Positions 25,933 to 35,930 of a stretch of 64,000 nucleotides of DNA are shown here, one piece after another. The DNA comes from Synechococcus sp. UW179A. GTDB lineage: Bacteria > Cyanobacteriota > Cyanobacteriia > PCC-6307 > Cyanobiaceae. A program made the translations under genes and the position numbers. Within the stretch, counting starts at the first letter, position 1. Every line of letters starts with the position of its first letter. The DNA is taken from contig NZ_UCNJ01000009.1 in assembly GCF_900473965.1 (NCBI RefSeq), positions 1-64,000 of the forward strand. The letters are read 5' to 3'. Under the pieces are notes generated by a model. The model made no database searches. It saw only the letters and a list, made by a program, of their open reading frames with translations, and was not told the origin of the DNA.

Positions 25933-26169
25933 GCACGCAAGGCGACTAGATCAAGACTAATCAAGCCGGAACGGAGTGTCAAAACAGATCAGCAGTTCAT
26001 CAACAGAATCGACAAATCAAACAACGCCTGGGGCACGGAATAAAGACCAGCAACCCAGCATTAATGCCAAGCCAATCAGGTCACAAAAGACATTCAGACC
26101 CAGCACAATCTAGACTGTTGTCTTATCAGACTTTAATGTGTAAACTACGAACTAATTCAACATAGCTCT

Positions 26170-26304
26170 GTGAAATATTTACTTCTGCTTGGCCTACTGT
26201 TTGTGATCGCAGTTTTGGGAGCTTATTTGAATGGTCAAACAGATACCCCAACAGAAAACCAGGACAATGTTAGAGGAATCTCTGAGTTGCGATTCACAAC
26301 TTAG
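26170..26304 (+). CDS. Micro-protein with one membrane helix or signal peptide
   Basis: A 44-residue GTG-initiated frame: MKYLLLLGLLFVIAVLGAYL followed by a polar tail (NGQTDTPTENQDNVRGISEL). A 7-bp hairpin at 26318 follows its stop codon, which suits a separate transcript. No clear Shine-Dalgarno. Confidence 0.45.
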   Translation: MKYLLLLGLLFVIAVLGAYLNGQTDTPTENQDNVRGISELRFTT

Positions 26305-26317
26305 CGACAGCAAGGCC

Positions 26318-26335
26318 TCAGGCCCTTAGGCCTGA
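26318..26335. terminator. Hairpin after the micro-protein gene
   Basis: TCAGGCC, loop CTTA, GGCCTGA. There is no T-run, so it may only be a stabilising 3' hairpin rather than a terminator. Confidence 0.35.
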
Positions 26336-26419
26336 AATCCCATAAGCCAATTTTCTTGCTAACAATTTCCAGCTCTTGTGCGAGGCATGTTCAGGCGTCT
26401 TGGGGCATGGAATCGTCTG

Positions 26420-26596
26420 TTATTGAGCAACGGTTTTCTCTTCAGAGGAAGTCCCATCAATCACCAGTGACTTTTGATTCGACTCTTGCTCTTCAGCCGA
26501 TTCCTGAAACACGATGTCGATTTCAGCAACCCAAGCAATAATCGCAATTAGACCCACAACGGTGCCGATCCATAAAGCAGTCCGTCGACTCGACAT
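26420..26596 (-). CDS. Small single-pass membrane protein
   Basis: A 58-residue product: MSSRRTALWIGTVVGLIAII is a positively charged start plus membrane helix, followed by an acidic tail (VFQESAEEQESNQKS). The arrangement (positive inside, acidic outside) is typical of a small membrane protein. Family unknown. Confidence 0.55.
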   Translation of the reverse strand: MSSRRTALWIGTVVGLIAIIAWVAEIDIVFQESAEEQESNQKSLVIDGTSSEEKTVAQ

Positions 26597-26710
26597 GCGG
26601 TTAAAGGCCTAGTGCGTTGAGACTAGTGCCAAAAGACAAGCTGCCAATGCTCGGGACAGGCCTTGTAGCAGTTTGGCCAGGCGTACCAGAGAGAAAAGCC
26701 AAGAGGCAGG

Positions 26711-26842
26711 CTATGGGAGCAAATCAAACCACATAATCAAAACAAAGAAAACAGCCGCAGAAGACAGAGCTGTTGACAAGAATGAAAGCAACAGCGTATC
26801 GCTCAATCCATGCTGAACATCATATTCAACAACAGTTGACAT
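26711..26842 (-). CDS. Small single-pass membrane protein
   Basis: A 43-residue frame: an N-terminal polar part (MSTVVEYDVQHGLSDTLLLS) and a hydrophobic helix (ALSSAAVFFVLIMWFDLLP) reaching the C-terminus. The N-terminal spacing recalls short photosynthetic small subunits, but no match can be claimed. Confidence 0.45.
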   Translation of the reverse strand: MSTVVEYDVQHGLSDTLLLSFLSTALSSAAVFFVLIMWFDLLP

Positions 26843-26996
26843 GGGCTATTAATGAACCTTCTACTTGAATAGCGGCCAGCGAAAAGTCGAGCCTGAGCAC
26901 AGACTGAGAAATTAATGAATGTTTTTGATCGGCATTACCTACGATTCACAAGCATAATAGAATAAGCATTAACACATAACAGTTAAACAACGTCCG

Positions 26997-27110
<114 letters not shown>

Positions 27111-27160
27111 ACCGCAATCAAACTTCTCTCGAATCAACATAAAGCCTGAAGGCCCTGATC

Positions 27161-27367
27161 TCACCCACCTTCCATCGATTGTTGATGGCTGTGCTGACGA
27201 AAAAGATCACTGGCCTCATCAATCTCAGTGATTTCAGCATTCTTCTCCATGCTTTCGTCTTGACGACGCTGCTGCTGCTCACGCTCCTGTTGCTGCTCTT
27301 CCCTGCGAACAGCCCGTGCGTAGGCGTCGCTTGAATCAGAACCGGTTCGGCGCTTTTCCGAGCTCAT
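27161..27367 (-). CDS. Gln/Glu-rich small hypothetical protein
   Basis: A 68-residue charged protein dominated by a probable coiled helix (AVRREEQQQEREQQQRRQDE). It is divergent from nth. Similar short proteins occur near nth in marine picocyanobacteria as far as I recall. No function known. Confidence 0.6.
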   Translation of the reverse strand: MSSEKRRTGSDSSDAYARAVRREEQQQEREQQQRRQDESMEKNAEITEIDEASDLFRQHSHQQSMEGG

Positions 27368-27445
27368 GAACCCACAGTTCGAAGCTCTGCCAATCTCTCA
27401 TCCCAGGCACGGCGCTGCAATCATGGCTGTCGACCCCAGGGCGTG

Positions 27446-28099
27446 ATGAACAAGGGCGAAAGAGCCAGAGTGATCCTCGATCGGCTGAACGAGCAGTACC
27501 CCGAGACGCCGATTCCCCTGGATCACAGCGATGCCTTCACGCTGCTGATCGCCGTTCTGCTCAGTGCTCAGTGCACCGACAAAAAGGTGAATGAAGTCAC
27601 TCCAGCCTTGTTTTCTGCTGGGCCAACGCCCGCTGCCATGGCAGCACTCGACGAAACAGAGATCCATAGCCACATCCGTCAGCTGGGACTGGCGAAAACC
27701 AAAGCGCGCAATGTGCACAAACTCGCCCACATCCTGGTGAATGTCCACGACGGAGCAGTGCCACAGAGTTTTGAAGAGCTTGAAGCTCTACCGGGTGTCG
27801 GTCATAAAACCGCCAGCGTGGTGATGGCGCAGGCCTTCGATGTTCCCGCCTTCCCAGTGGACACTCACATACATCGTCTGGCCCAACGCTGGGGGCTGAG
27901 CAAGGGCGACAGCGTTGTGAAAACGGAAGCCGATCTCAAGGCTCTCTTCCCCAGGGAACACTGGAATCGACTGCACCTACAGATCATTTTCTACGGCCGC
28001 GAGCACTGCACCGCTCGCGGCTGCGATGGCACGGTCTGCAAGCTGTGTCGAGAGCTCTATCCGAAACGCCGCAAGCCGGTGATTTGGCGTAAACCCTGA
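27446..28099 (+). CDS. nth: Endonuclease III (DNA glycosylase/AP lyase)
   Basis: A 217-residue base-excision repair enzyme that removes oxidised pyrimidines and cleaves at the abasic site. The helix-hairpin-helix [17 protein letters not shown] carries the catalytic Lys, and [15 protein letters not shown] the catalytic Asp. Near the C-terminus the Cys pattern is C-x4-C-x4-C-x2-C ([14 protein letters not shown]) rather than the Escherichia coli C-x6-C-x2-C-x5-C iron-sulfur spacing. The stop codon overlaps the thiD start by one base, so the two form an operon. ATG 27446 is preferred to the adjoining GTG 27443. Confidence 0.9.
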   Translation: MNKGERARVILDRLNEQYPETPIPLDHSDAFTLLIAVLLSAQCTDKKVNEVTPALFSAGPTPAAMAALDETEIHSHIRQLGLAKTKARNVHKLAHILVNVHDGAVPQSFEELEALPGVGHKTASVVMAQAFDVPAFPVDTHIHRLAQRWGLSKGDSVVKTEADLKALFPREHWNRLHLQIIFYGREHCTARGCDGTVCKLCRELYPKRRKPVIWRKP

Positions 28100-28920
28100 T
28101 GCAGGCCCAACACATCACTCCACCGATCGCCCTCACCATCGCAGGAAGCGATTCAGGAGGAGGTGCCGGGATCCAGGCCGACCTGCGTGCGTTTATGGCT
28201 TTCAGAGTTCATGGCTGTAGTGCCCTGACCTGCGTCACTGCGCAAAACACTTGCGGAGTGTCTCGAGTGGATCCAATCCCGCCCGCAGGCCTGGAATCAC
28301 AGCTGCGAGCCATCCAGAACGACCTACCTGTCGATGCACTGAAAACTGGGATGCTGCTGAATACCGAACTGATTCAAACCACTGCTGAACTACTCCGGCA
28401 CTGGACCATTCCCAAGGTGATCGACCCTGTGATGGTGAGCCGCACAGGTGCAGTACTGCTTGAAGCTGACGCGATCGCGGCGCTTCGCTACGACCTGCTG
28501 CCGCTGGCAACCCTGCTCACCCCGAATCGCCATGAAGCCCGTCTGCTCAGCGGCCATGAGCTGAACAACGACAGTGACACCGAGAAAGCAGCCGCCGTAA
28601 TCCACGCTCAGGGCCCCGCAGCAGTTCTGATCAAAAGCGGCAGTGATCGATCCATGGGTGGCCGGGATTTGCTGTTTAACGGCCAACCCCACTGGCTTGA
28701 AGAAGGAAGGTGGGTGGACACGCCAAATACCCACGGCACAGGCTGCACGCTGTCAGCAGCCATCACCGCAGGACTAGCTCTTGGCAAGGATCTCGACGAG
28801 GCGATTGCGCTGGCACGTGCGTACGTCAAACAAGGCCTGATGCAGGCCCTAGCCATCGGACAGGGTCAGGGACCGATCTGCCACTGGGTGGAAATCAGAG
28901 ACATTAAAGAAAGTGATTGA
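28099..28920 (+). CDS. thiD: Hydroxymethylpyrimidine/phosphomethylpyrimidine kinase
   Basis: A 273-residue ribokinase-fold enzyme that phosphorylates the pyrimidine precursor of thiamine. [20 protein letters not shown] is the substrate-binding start, [13 protein letters not shown] follows, LLTPNRHEA is the ATP-site region and [13 protein letters not shown] is the C-terminal anion-hole motif. Length and motifs match the family. It is translationally coupled to nth. Confidence 0.9.
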   Translation: MQAQHITPPIALTIAGSDSGGGAGIQADLRAFMAFRVHGCSALTCVTAQNTCGVSRVDPIPPAGLESQLRAIQNDLPVDALKTGMLLNTELIQTTAELLRHWTIPKVIDPVMVSRTGAVLLEADAIAALRYDLLPLATLLTPNRHEARLLSGHELNNDSDTEKAAAVIHAQGPAAVLIKSGSDRSMGGRDLLFNGQPHWLEEGRWVDTPNTHGTGCTLSAAITAGLALGKDLDEAIALARAYVKQGLMQALAIGQGQGPICHWVEIRDIKESD

Positions 28921-28969
28921 GAACAAAAGTCAATGTGCTGTTACATTGCTCAACATTCGCATCGGTTCC

Positions 28970-29206
28970 ATGAGTCAGCAGCAGGCAACCAACAAGTGGT
29001 TTCAGGATTCAGCCGCCCGCGCCATCCATGAACAACAGCTCGAACAGGTGGAACGTTTCAACGGGCGTGCCGCCATGTTGGGCATCGTGATTGGCGTCTT
29101 GACTGAAGCCATCACAGGTCAGGGAATCGTCCATCAGATCGGACTCGGACCACTCGTTGATGGATACGTCGCCTGCAGCGCCAAATATCTTCCCTTCTGT
29201 TTCTGA
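28970..29206 (+). CDS. High-light-inducible (Hli/Scp) one-helix protein
   Basis: From Met 28970 (MSQQQATNKWFQD) the product has 78 residues. ERFNGRAAMLGIVIGVLTEA is the chlorophyll-binding helix of the Hli family, with the Glu, Asn and Arg ligands and the AMLG motif. Such proteins bind chlorophyll and carotenoid in thylakoids and protect photosystem assembly under light stress. The tail SAKYLPFCF is unusual. A longer start at 28913 would overlap thiD and is rejected. Confidence 0.85.
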   Translation: MSQQQATNKWFQDSAARAIHEQQLEQVERFNGRAAMLGIVIGVLTEAITGQGIVHQIGLGPLVDGYVACSAKYLPFCF

Positions 29207-29215
29207 CTCGCGTGC

Positions 29216-29247
29216 AGACCTGCAAGTCTCAGTCCGCCTGCAGGTCT
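29216..29247. terminator. Stem-loop after the hli gene
   Basis: A 9-bp inverted repeat (AGACCTGCA / TGCAGGTCT) with a 14-base loop starts 10 bases after the hli stop. It has no T-run, so terminator function is uncertain. Confidence 0.45.
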
Positions 29248-29280
29248 CACTCCTAGGTTGAAGTCAGTCGACCCAGAGGC

Positions 29281-29550
29281 ATGGCTCGCAAGCGTCGCAA
29301 ACTGAGCAAGGAGATGGAGGCTGAGATCAAGGCAGCCGAGAAGAAAGTGGAATTTGTCTCGGCGATGATCAGAGACATCCGCGAGGAAGACGTACAAAAC
29401 GAGTACGCGGAAGCCTTTGCCCAGGTTCATGCCGCTTGCACCCACCTGGCAGCGCTTTACGTCACCGAGGGGGTGACCGAAGAAAGCGAGGGAACTCTTG
29501 CTCTCTACAAAGGCCTTTTGGCGCGCTTCGAAGAGGAATACGAGCTCTGA
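29281..29550 (+). CDS. Conserved hypothetical protein
   Basis: An 89-residue highly helical, charged protein (MARKRRKLSKEMEAEIKAAE, then KKVEFVSAMIRDIREEDVQN). A coiled-coil is likely. Start and length are clear, but no family is recognised. Confidence 0.65.
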   Translation: MARKRRKLSKEMEAEIKAAEKKVEFVSAMIRDIREEDVQNEYAEAFAQVHAACTHLAALYVTEGVTEESEGTLALYKGLLARFEEEYEL

Positions 29551-29631
29551 ACTTGAGCCGCAGGTCACAGTGCCACCCATGGCCGAGCCGCTGGAAGCCG
29601 GTACAACCGGTGCATCAAGTACATCCAAGCC

Positions 29632-30174
29632 ATGGCAGACCAGGGCCCAAAGACCCCACAAAGCTCGGACCCACGTTGGTTCGTTCTGATGATGGCCAGC
29701 CGCTGGCCGCTGGCTGTGGTCATTGCCGCATGGGCCATTGCCGTGGCTGCCATTCAGATTCTTCGCCAACCGATTCCCATTGGCTTGCCACTCAATCAGC
29801 CATTTCCCGTGCGGCTCGTCGGTGGCATCACCGTCGACAAACTCTCTGCACCGGTCAGCGTGAAAGGCGAGGAGCCCCTGTCGATCGAAGCTGTCAAGGT
29901 GTTACCCGTCAGTGGTGACGTGGGAGTCCCCAAAGGTGTAGCTGTGACTCAACCAGTCAATGTCGAGGGCGGAGTCTCCGTGGATGGTTCCGTCACGGTG
30001 GGAGAGGTCACCGCTCCTGTCAGCGTGAATGGCCCCGAGGGAGGCCCAGTGCTGGTCGGCACTCCCGACGGGGAACTGCTGAATGTGACCGGAGGAGTGA
30101 AAGTGGATTCTGTTGGAGGCAAGATCAACGTGCAGCTGCGCGATGCCGCCAAATCCGTCCTGCCAATCCCCTGA
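29632..30174 (+). CDS. Membrane-anchored beta-rich hypothetical protein
   Basis: A 180-residue protein with one N-terminal membrane helix (WPLAVVIAAWAIAVAAIQIL) and a long Val/Gly-rich exterior made of short repeated strands (VSVKGEEPLSI, VNVEGGVSVDGSVTVGE, VSVNGPEGG, VNVTGGVKV-like). The repeat suggests an extended beta structure. The next gene starts 4 bases after the stop. Role unknown. Confidence 0.65.
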   Translation: MADQGPKTPQSSDPRWFVLMMASRWPLAVVIAAWAIAVAAIQILRQPIPIGLPLNQPFPVRLVGGITVDKLSAPVSVKGEEPLSIEAVKVLPVSGDVGVPKGVAVTQPVNVEGGVSVDGSVTVGEVTAPVSVNGPEGGPVLVGTPDGELLNVTGGVKVDSVGGKINVQLRDAAKSVLPIP

Positions 30175-30178
30175 CGCA

Positions 30179-31012
30179 ATGCCCACGCCTTTGGACCGCG
30201 AGTTGAAATCTCTCAAACTGGCGGTGGTGGGGCATCAGGAATGGGTCACCTTTCTGGAGGTCGATGCACTGCCCAGGCCTGGCAGAATCGGCAGAGCATT
30301 CCGAGACCTCGAAGAACCGGCCGGTGCCGGACCTGTGATTGCTGTCCAGCTGGCACGCCTCACTGGTCAAAGAGTCCTCTTTTTCACAGCACTCGGCCGG
30401 GATGCGATTGGCCAACGCAGCGAACAGCGCCTCAGAGAGCTAGGCATTGAACCGGTGGTTGCCTGGCGCGACAAGCCCAGTCGCCGTGGAATCAGCCTGA
30501 TGGATCCCAGCGGTGACCGCGCGATCACGGTCATTGGAGAGCGTTTGATGCCTACGGCTGAAGATGAACTCGGATGGGAAAGACTTGCCGACTGCGACGG
30601 CGTTTTCGTCTCGGCTACCGACTGCGATGGCCTCCGCCAGGCTCGCCAGGCAAAGGTCCTGAGTGCAACACCACGGCTGGGCCTCTCGGTTTTACAGCAA
30701 GCATCCGTGCCACTGGATGCCTTGATCGGCAGCGGTCTGGACCCGGGTGAACAGGTTCCCGACAACTGTCTTCATCCTGCACCCACCGTTCGCATCGCCA
30801 CGGAGGGTGAGGCCGGAGGCCTGATGATTCCCGGCGGACGTTTTGATGCTGTGGAACTGCCAGGCCAGATGGTGGAGACCTATGGATGTGGTGACAGCTT
30901 TGCCGCAGGTGTCACCGCAGGACTAAGCGCAGGTTGGAGCACCCATCAGGCCGTTGCGCTTGGAGCGCGCTGCGGCGCAGCCTGTGCTACACGCTTCGGG
31001 CCTTACGGCTGA
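30179..31012 (+). CDS. PfkB-family carbohydrate kinase
   Basis: From Met 30179 the enzyme has 277 residues. It has the ribokinase-type features LEEPAGAGPVIAVQLARLTG, TALGRDAIGQRSEQRLRELG and the C-terminal catalytic signature ETYGCGDSFAAGVTAGLSAG, where Asp is the base. The sugar cannot be determined. The Gly-Ala of the usual GAGD loop is Gly-Cys. It probably shares a transcript with the upstream membrane protein. Confidence 0.8.
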   Translation: MPTPLDRELKSLKLAVVGHQEWVTFLEVDALPRPGRIGRAFRDLEEPAGAGPVIAVQLARLTGQRVLFFTALGRDAIGQRSEQRLRELGIEPVVAWRDKPSRRGISLMDPSGDRAITVIGERLMPTAEDELGWERLADCDGVFVSATDCDGLRQARQAKVLSATPRLGLSVLQQASVPLDALIGSGLDPGEQVPDNCLHPAPTVRIATEGEAGGLMIPGGRFDAVELPGQMVETYGCGDSFAAGVTAGLSAGWSTHQAVALGARCGAACATRFGPYG

Positions 31013-31128
31013 AGCAGATCCGTTCGGCGTCCGAAAAGATCAGCAACGAACACCCCTCTTGATTCAACGCGTTTTCACTGATGCTCACATTGATGCATCA
31101 GGCTCACATTGAGAAGAGGTGGAAGAAA

Positions 31129-31374
31129 TCATTCAAATGTGATTTGGCAGCGGTAGCGATAGCCCCTGCCTGTTCCAATTCTGATGCAGGATGTGTTTGT
31201 GATAGTTGCACCCTGTGGCACTTTTGACATGAGGTTGTTCAATGTCACCTCTTCGCTTGTGTGACCGAGTCTGATCAAGGTTTTGGGCTCTGCTTGAACC
31301 ACGGGAACGCAAGCAAGCAAACCCATGAGAAGCTTTATCGAGATCGACTTGAAGAGGATTTTCGACAACACCAC
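31129..31374 (-). CDS. Small secreted protein, paralogue of 12089-12343
   Basis: An 81-residue product with a signal peptide (ISIKLLMGLLACVPVVQAEP) and a short mature part containing VTLNNLMSKVPQGATIT and two Cys (NTSCIRIG and YRCQITFE), matched in order in the protein at 12089. The gene is AT-rich. Function unknown. Confidence 0.6.
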   Translation of the reverse strand: MVLSKILFKSISIKLLMGLLACVPVVQAEPKTLIRLGHTSEEVTLNNLMSKVPQGATITNTSCIRIGTGRGYRYRCQITFE

Positions 31375-31421
31375 AAATCGCTGCTAAGACTCTTGAATAA
31401 CAAGTTCGGCATCATAAACGG

Positions 31422-31646
31422 ATGAAATTTGAATTCACAAAGGAGGAATTTGATGAAATAATTGCTGCTGCCAAAGAGGCAAGGATTCGCTGGAAAAAAG
31501 CCAGAACATTATGGAGAGTGGGACATCACGCTTATCTCAAGCACAATGAACAGGAGCTTGAAGAAAACATCGAACGATTTAAGCAAACTGAAAAAATGCT
31601 GATTGATCGCTACAAAACCGTCACTGGCGAAGACTGGCATCGGTGA
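31422..31646 (+). CDS. Small helical hypothetical protein
   Basis: A 74-residue charged protein (MKFEFTKEEFDEIIAAAKEA), likely all helix. AGGAGGA occurs shortly after the ATG rather than before it. Unknown family. Confidence 0.55.
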   Translation: MKFEFTKEEFDEIIAAAKEARIRWKKARTLWRVGHHAYLKHNEQELEENIERFKQTEKMLIDRYKTVTGEDWHR

Positions 31647-31667
31647 GTCTTGCAACGGCAGGTTGGA

Positions 31668-32141
31668 TCAACTCAGGAATGCCGGTGCCAAAACTCTGGC
31701 ACGCAGCAACCAGTCATCGACACGCTCAATGGAAGCTGCCTTGGCCTTTCCCACTTCGACATCGCGATAGAGATCAGCGATCTTCCATGCGCTGGTGCGT
31801 GGATCATCACCAGAACGCGGGATCAAATGCAGATGAAGATGTCGGGCACCCTCTCCAAAGGCAATGGCATAGACGCGATCGCAGCCTGTGACCTCACGAA
31901 TTAACTGGGAGGCTCGTTGCACAACATCGCCCCACTGCCGCGCTTCGTCGGGGGCAAAGTTCATCGGACCACCAATGTGTCGCCGGGAATCCAACAGACA
32001 CCAGCCGGTCAAGGGAGCAGGGCAAGGATGATGTCGCAGCAACCAGAGATCACTTCGCCAAACCTCATGGGACGTCAGCTCAGCCTCGTCGCCATGCAAG
32101 GAACAGATTGCGCAGGAGGCTTTCGGCTCCAGAGAAACCAT
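31668..32141 (-). CDS. HIT-family protein
   Basis: From Met 32141 (MVSLEPKASCAICSL) the protein has 157 residues. The histidine triad HLHLHLIPR lies near residues 101-109, and an N-terminal CxxC may bind a metal. The HIT family hydrolyses or transfers nucleotides; the substrate here is unknown. It lies divergent from gap. Confidence 0.8.
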   Translation of the reverse strand: MVSLEPKASCAICSLHGDEAELTSHEVWRSDLWLLRHHPCPAPLTGWCLLDSRRHIGGPMNFAPDEARQWGDVVQRASQLIREVTGCDRVYAIAFGEGARHLHLHLIPRSGDDPRTSAWKIADLYRDVEVGKAKAASIERVDDWLLRARVLAPAFLS

Positions 32142-32221
32142 GGACTTGAGGGAACGACCTGAGCTCACTCTGTCTGCGTCCCAGAAAAGGAGGGGGTTTT
32201 CGATGGCAATGGGCTCTATAA

Positions 32222-33256
<1,035 letters not shown>

Positions 33257-33304
33257 ACCTTCTCAGGTCTTTCAGCGCAGCTCAGTTCCGAAAAGAATAA
33301 TGAG

Positions 33305-34540
33305 CTACTTCTTGGCGGTGGCAACTTGCTTTTGTTGATCTAGAAGATTAGCCAAAGATTGTTGACAAGTCCAACGAAGTGGAACCCAGGCGGCAGTCTT
33401 GGAGAGTTCGTCCAATAAATCCATCTGGTCGAAAAGCTGTAAATCAACACAAGCCCAGGCAGCCGCAATTCTCGACTTGGTGTATTGAGGAGTTGTCTCC
33501 GCAAGAGCTGACCTAATCAAATCACCTTTCTCTTGTATTTTGCGCAAACCTATGATGCAAGTTAAATAATAATGAGTGACATAATCAGACCATAATCTTT
33601 CCTGCATACTTTCAATCAAATTCAAACATTGATCACGCTCAATTCGCATCATACTGGCCGCAGCTCCATATTGTCGAGCCTCATCACGGTGACTGAGATT
33701 TTGCTCAATCTCATCAGGATTATCACCACACTGCCACTCCTTCTTTATATCCAACAACAGAGGATTATCCCGCAAAAGCTGTTTTAATAAAACCTGATTC
33801 TGTGGCTCAGAGACTGAGTTGTTGGCATCAACAATTTGAAAGAAACTTTTAGCTCTCAACGACATGGATACCGGAGCACGAATCAAATCAGGAAGAAGAG
33901 CTTCATCACCAGAGTCTCCAATATCGATAACCGCGGAACGCCGCTTACCAGCAACAAGATCAGTGAGACATGCCAGCAAGGGCTTCATCAGCTCGACTTC
34001 ACCGTAAAGCAGTGCTATGCAGGCCCTAGCTGCACCAGAAACCAAGAGACTTTCGTGATCGCATAAACCGCCAATCCGCTCCTTTGACTGAGCACTTTTA
34101 ATACGAAGCCTCGTGAAAAGCTGAATCACCGCACGTGCTTGTGTGACTTCTCCATCCAACAGATTGAGAAGATGATTTTCCTCGTCTTCACTTGGCGACC
34201 AGCCAATTCTGATCAGTGCAGATAAGGAATTAATCACTGCCTCCGTATCAGTACACCTCAGGACTTCAACCAATGCAGGAATCGCCTTTGCATCCTTCCT
34301 TCTACCCAGTGCTTCGACAGCCTTACGTCGAGTTATCCTATCGAACAATTCATCAACTTTGAGATCACTAGTCGCCCTGATCAAAGCATCAAGAGTTTCA
34401 TCGCAATCACACAAGCCTAATCTGGTGGCCGCAAAATAGCGATCAGCAGGTCTTTCAACAGAGTCTGTTTTGGCGAACAATAAATGAAGTGCATCAGACT
34501 TTGATATTCCTTGAACCAAAACATCGAATCGCTCTGCCAT
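33305..34540 (-). CDS. HEAT-repeat phycobilin lyase, CpeY/MpeZ type
   Basis: A 411-residue HEAT-repeat protein. The stretch ADRYFAATRLGLCDCDETLD, then DRITRRKAVEALGRRKDAKA followed by IPALVEVL is the core of the CpeY, MpeY and MpeZ lyases that attach or isomerise phycoerythrobilin on phycoerythrin. The exact member (MpeY, MpeZ, MpeW, MpeQ or CpeY) cannot be told by eye. It lies between gap and psbA with no phycobilisome structural gene visible. Next upstream on the same strand is a 55-residue RHH protein. Its AT content is higher than that of its neighbours. Confidence 0.7.
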   Translation of the reverse strand: MAERFDVLVQGISKSDALHLLFAKTDSVERPADRYFAATRLGLCDCDETLDALIRATSDLKVDELFDRITRRKAVEALGRRKDAKAIPALVEVLRCTDTEAVINSLSALIRIGWSPSEDEENHLLNLLDGEVTQARAVIQLFTRLRIKSAQSKERIGGLCDHESLLVSGAARACIALLYGEVELMKPLLACLTDLVAGKRRSAVIDIGDSGDEALLPDLIRAPVSMSLRAKSFFQIVDANNSVSEPQNQVLLKQLLRDNPLLLDIKKEWQCGDNPDEIEQNLSHRDEARQYGAAASMMRIERDQCLNLIESMQERLWSDYVTHYYLTCIIGLRKIQEKGDLIRSALAETTPQYTKSRIAAAWACVDLQLFDQMDLLDELSKTAAWVPLRWTCQQSLANLLDQQKQVATAKK

Positions 34541-34788
34541 ACCCCTACAACATTAAACAAAGAACCTTAAACTATCGCCAAGCCAAGGGAAGAGAAAACA
34601 TTCAAGCAAAGGCGTTACAGTTTTTAATTACATCTTCTCTCAAAACAATAACTCGGAAAAACAATACTGTTGCCAGCTTAATCAGACTGGCTCAAACCCT
34701 CTTACTTAAACCAACAACAGCAAAATCACAGGAGACTCCATATCACTAGAGAAACAAAAAGCGATCTTGAATGAAACAATCAAAAAGA

Positions 34789-34956
34789 TTACTTGGCACG
34801 ATGGTCAACCAATTCAATAAGATGAGCATCATGCTTATTACAGAAATCAGAAACACACTCTCGCAAAATATGCCCAATAGAAACCCCTTCGGTATAACAG
34901 AGAAGTTTTAAATTCTTATGGAGTTCATCGCTGAGCTCAAACGTGACTCGTTTCAT
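34789..34956 (-). CDS. Ribbon-helix-helix DNA-binding protein, 55 residues
   Basis: It begins MKRVTFELSDELHKNLKLLC; the alternating KRVTFEL strand, then two helices (DELHKNLKLLCYTEGVS, IGHILRECVSDFCN) is the ribbon-helix-helix pattern of small transcription factors and antitoxins. No toxin gene is adjacent. It may regulate the bilin lyase on the same strand or a neighbour; that is inference. Confidence 0.65.
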   Translation of the reverse strand: MKRVTFELSDELHKNLKLLCYTEGVSIGHILRECVSDFCNKHDAHLIELVDHRAK

Positions 34957-35168
34957 CTAAAGACAGCGGACATAATTAGGAGCGTAAAAAAGAAAAAGCC
35001 CTAATCCATTTATCCTAGATCTTTTAACAAGAAATGGATTCAGAAAGCTATTCAGTTTACAAAGCTCAACAGCGACGACCCATGGTGCAAGCAAATATTG
35101 CAATCACAAGCTTGATGGCAATCAGAGAATCTCAGAGCAGTAAATTGATGGAAACATCCAGGAGCCCA

Positions 35169-35492
35169 ATGTCTAAGGCTGCGCTGCATGCTTTTATTGA
35201 CAGAGCAAGAGAGGACCAGACATTCCGAGACCAATTAGCCGATCTCGGACCGCAACAAATCATTGATTATGCGGCTCGCAATGGGTTCATGTTCTCCGAC
35301 GAGATTAAAGGCCGGTTCATCAATCGCTGGGCTGGTGTTTACTTCTGCCCTCAAGCCATTGAGGTTGGCACCCTTTGCCCCAAACTGGTTCCTGAAGGTT
35401 ACAAGAATTTGATACATTATGCCCAATCAACCTGCAGCTCTTCAGAACTCAAAGAAGAAGAGCGTGATTTCAGATCGGGGCATAAATACTAA
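35169..35492 (+). CDS. Nif11-domain small protein
   Basis: From ATG 35169, with a GGAG motif just upstream, the product has 107 residues. The first half (MSKAALHAFIDRAREDQTFR, then DQLADLGPQQIIDYAARNGF) is the Nif11 leader-like domain. The second half has three Cys and no Gly-Gly cleavage site, so a role as a peptide-natural-product precursor is not supported by the usual mark. The frame extends to 35034, but the start with a ribosome binding site is preferred. It is near the bilin lyase and psbA. Confidence 0.65.
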   Translation: MSKAALHAFIDRAREDQTFRDQLADLGPQQIIDYAARNGFMFSDEIKGRFINRWAGVYFCPQAIEVGTLCPKLVPEGYKNLIHYAQSTCSSSELKEEERDFRSGHKY

Positions 35493-35850
35493 TCAAATCG
35501 GTTCAAACTGAAGGTCTTAAGCCATACCTTTTCGGCAAGTCGGCTGATCACACTTAAGTTCAAAGTCAGGCTTAAACGCAACTAAAAAATAAAAGTCCCT
35601 CAAACCCACTGCCTCGAGCCGCCTAGCATCACGACTGCGCTAAAACACAACAAAATCAACATTATGGCATCCAATATGCCGTAAATCACAGCCCAGTCTC
35701 TCTGTAAAAACTTTTATTTGGAACGACAATTTATGCAATAATTGCACCCAAACTTCCACGAAGACCATCGACTTGACAATTGACTTCTCGCCCATTCAAC
35801 AGGTCAAAGCTATCTATTTTTTAGCATTTAATATCCGCGATAAGCACTCA

Positions 35851-35880
35851 TTGTTGATTGTTGATTGTTGATTGTTGATT
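35851..35880. repeat. Heptanucleotide tandem repeat, (TTGTTGA)4
   Basis: Four consecutive TTGTTGA units with a partial fifth (TT), followed by ACTGATCT. It lies beyond the psbA terminator, in an AT-rich context. Confidence 0.9.
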
Positions 35881-35902
35881 ACTGATCTGACAGAAAGCCA
35901 AC

Positions 35903-35930
35903 AAAAAACCCCCTCGTGAGAGGGGGTTTT
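35903..35930 (-). terminator. psbA intrinsic terminator
   Basis: On the minus strand the stem CCCCCTC / GAGGGGG with a 4-base loop is followed by six T. A matching A-run on the other side makes it possibly bidirectional. It is 54 bases after the psbA stop. Confidence 0.9.

Noticed and set aside
34489-34749. Plus-strand 86-codon frame beyond the bilin lyase start
   Set aside because: It overlaps the N-terminus of the lyase gene antisense and has no family features.
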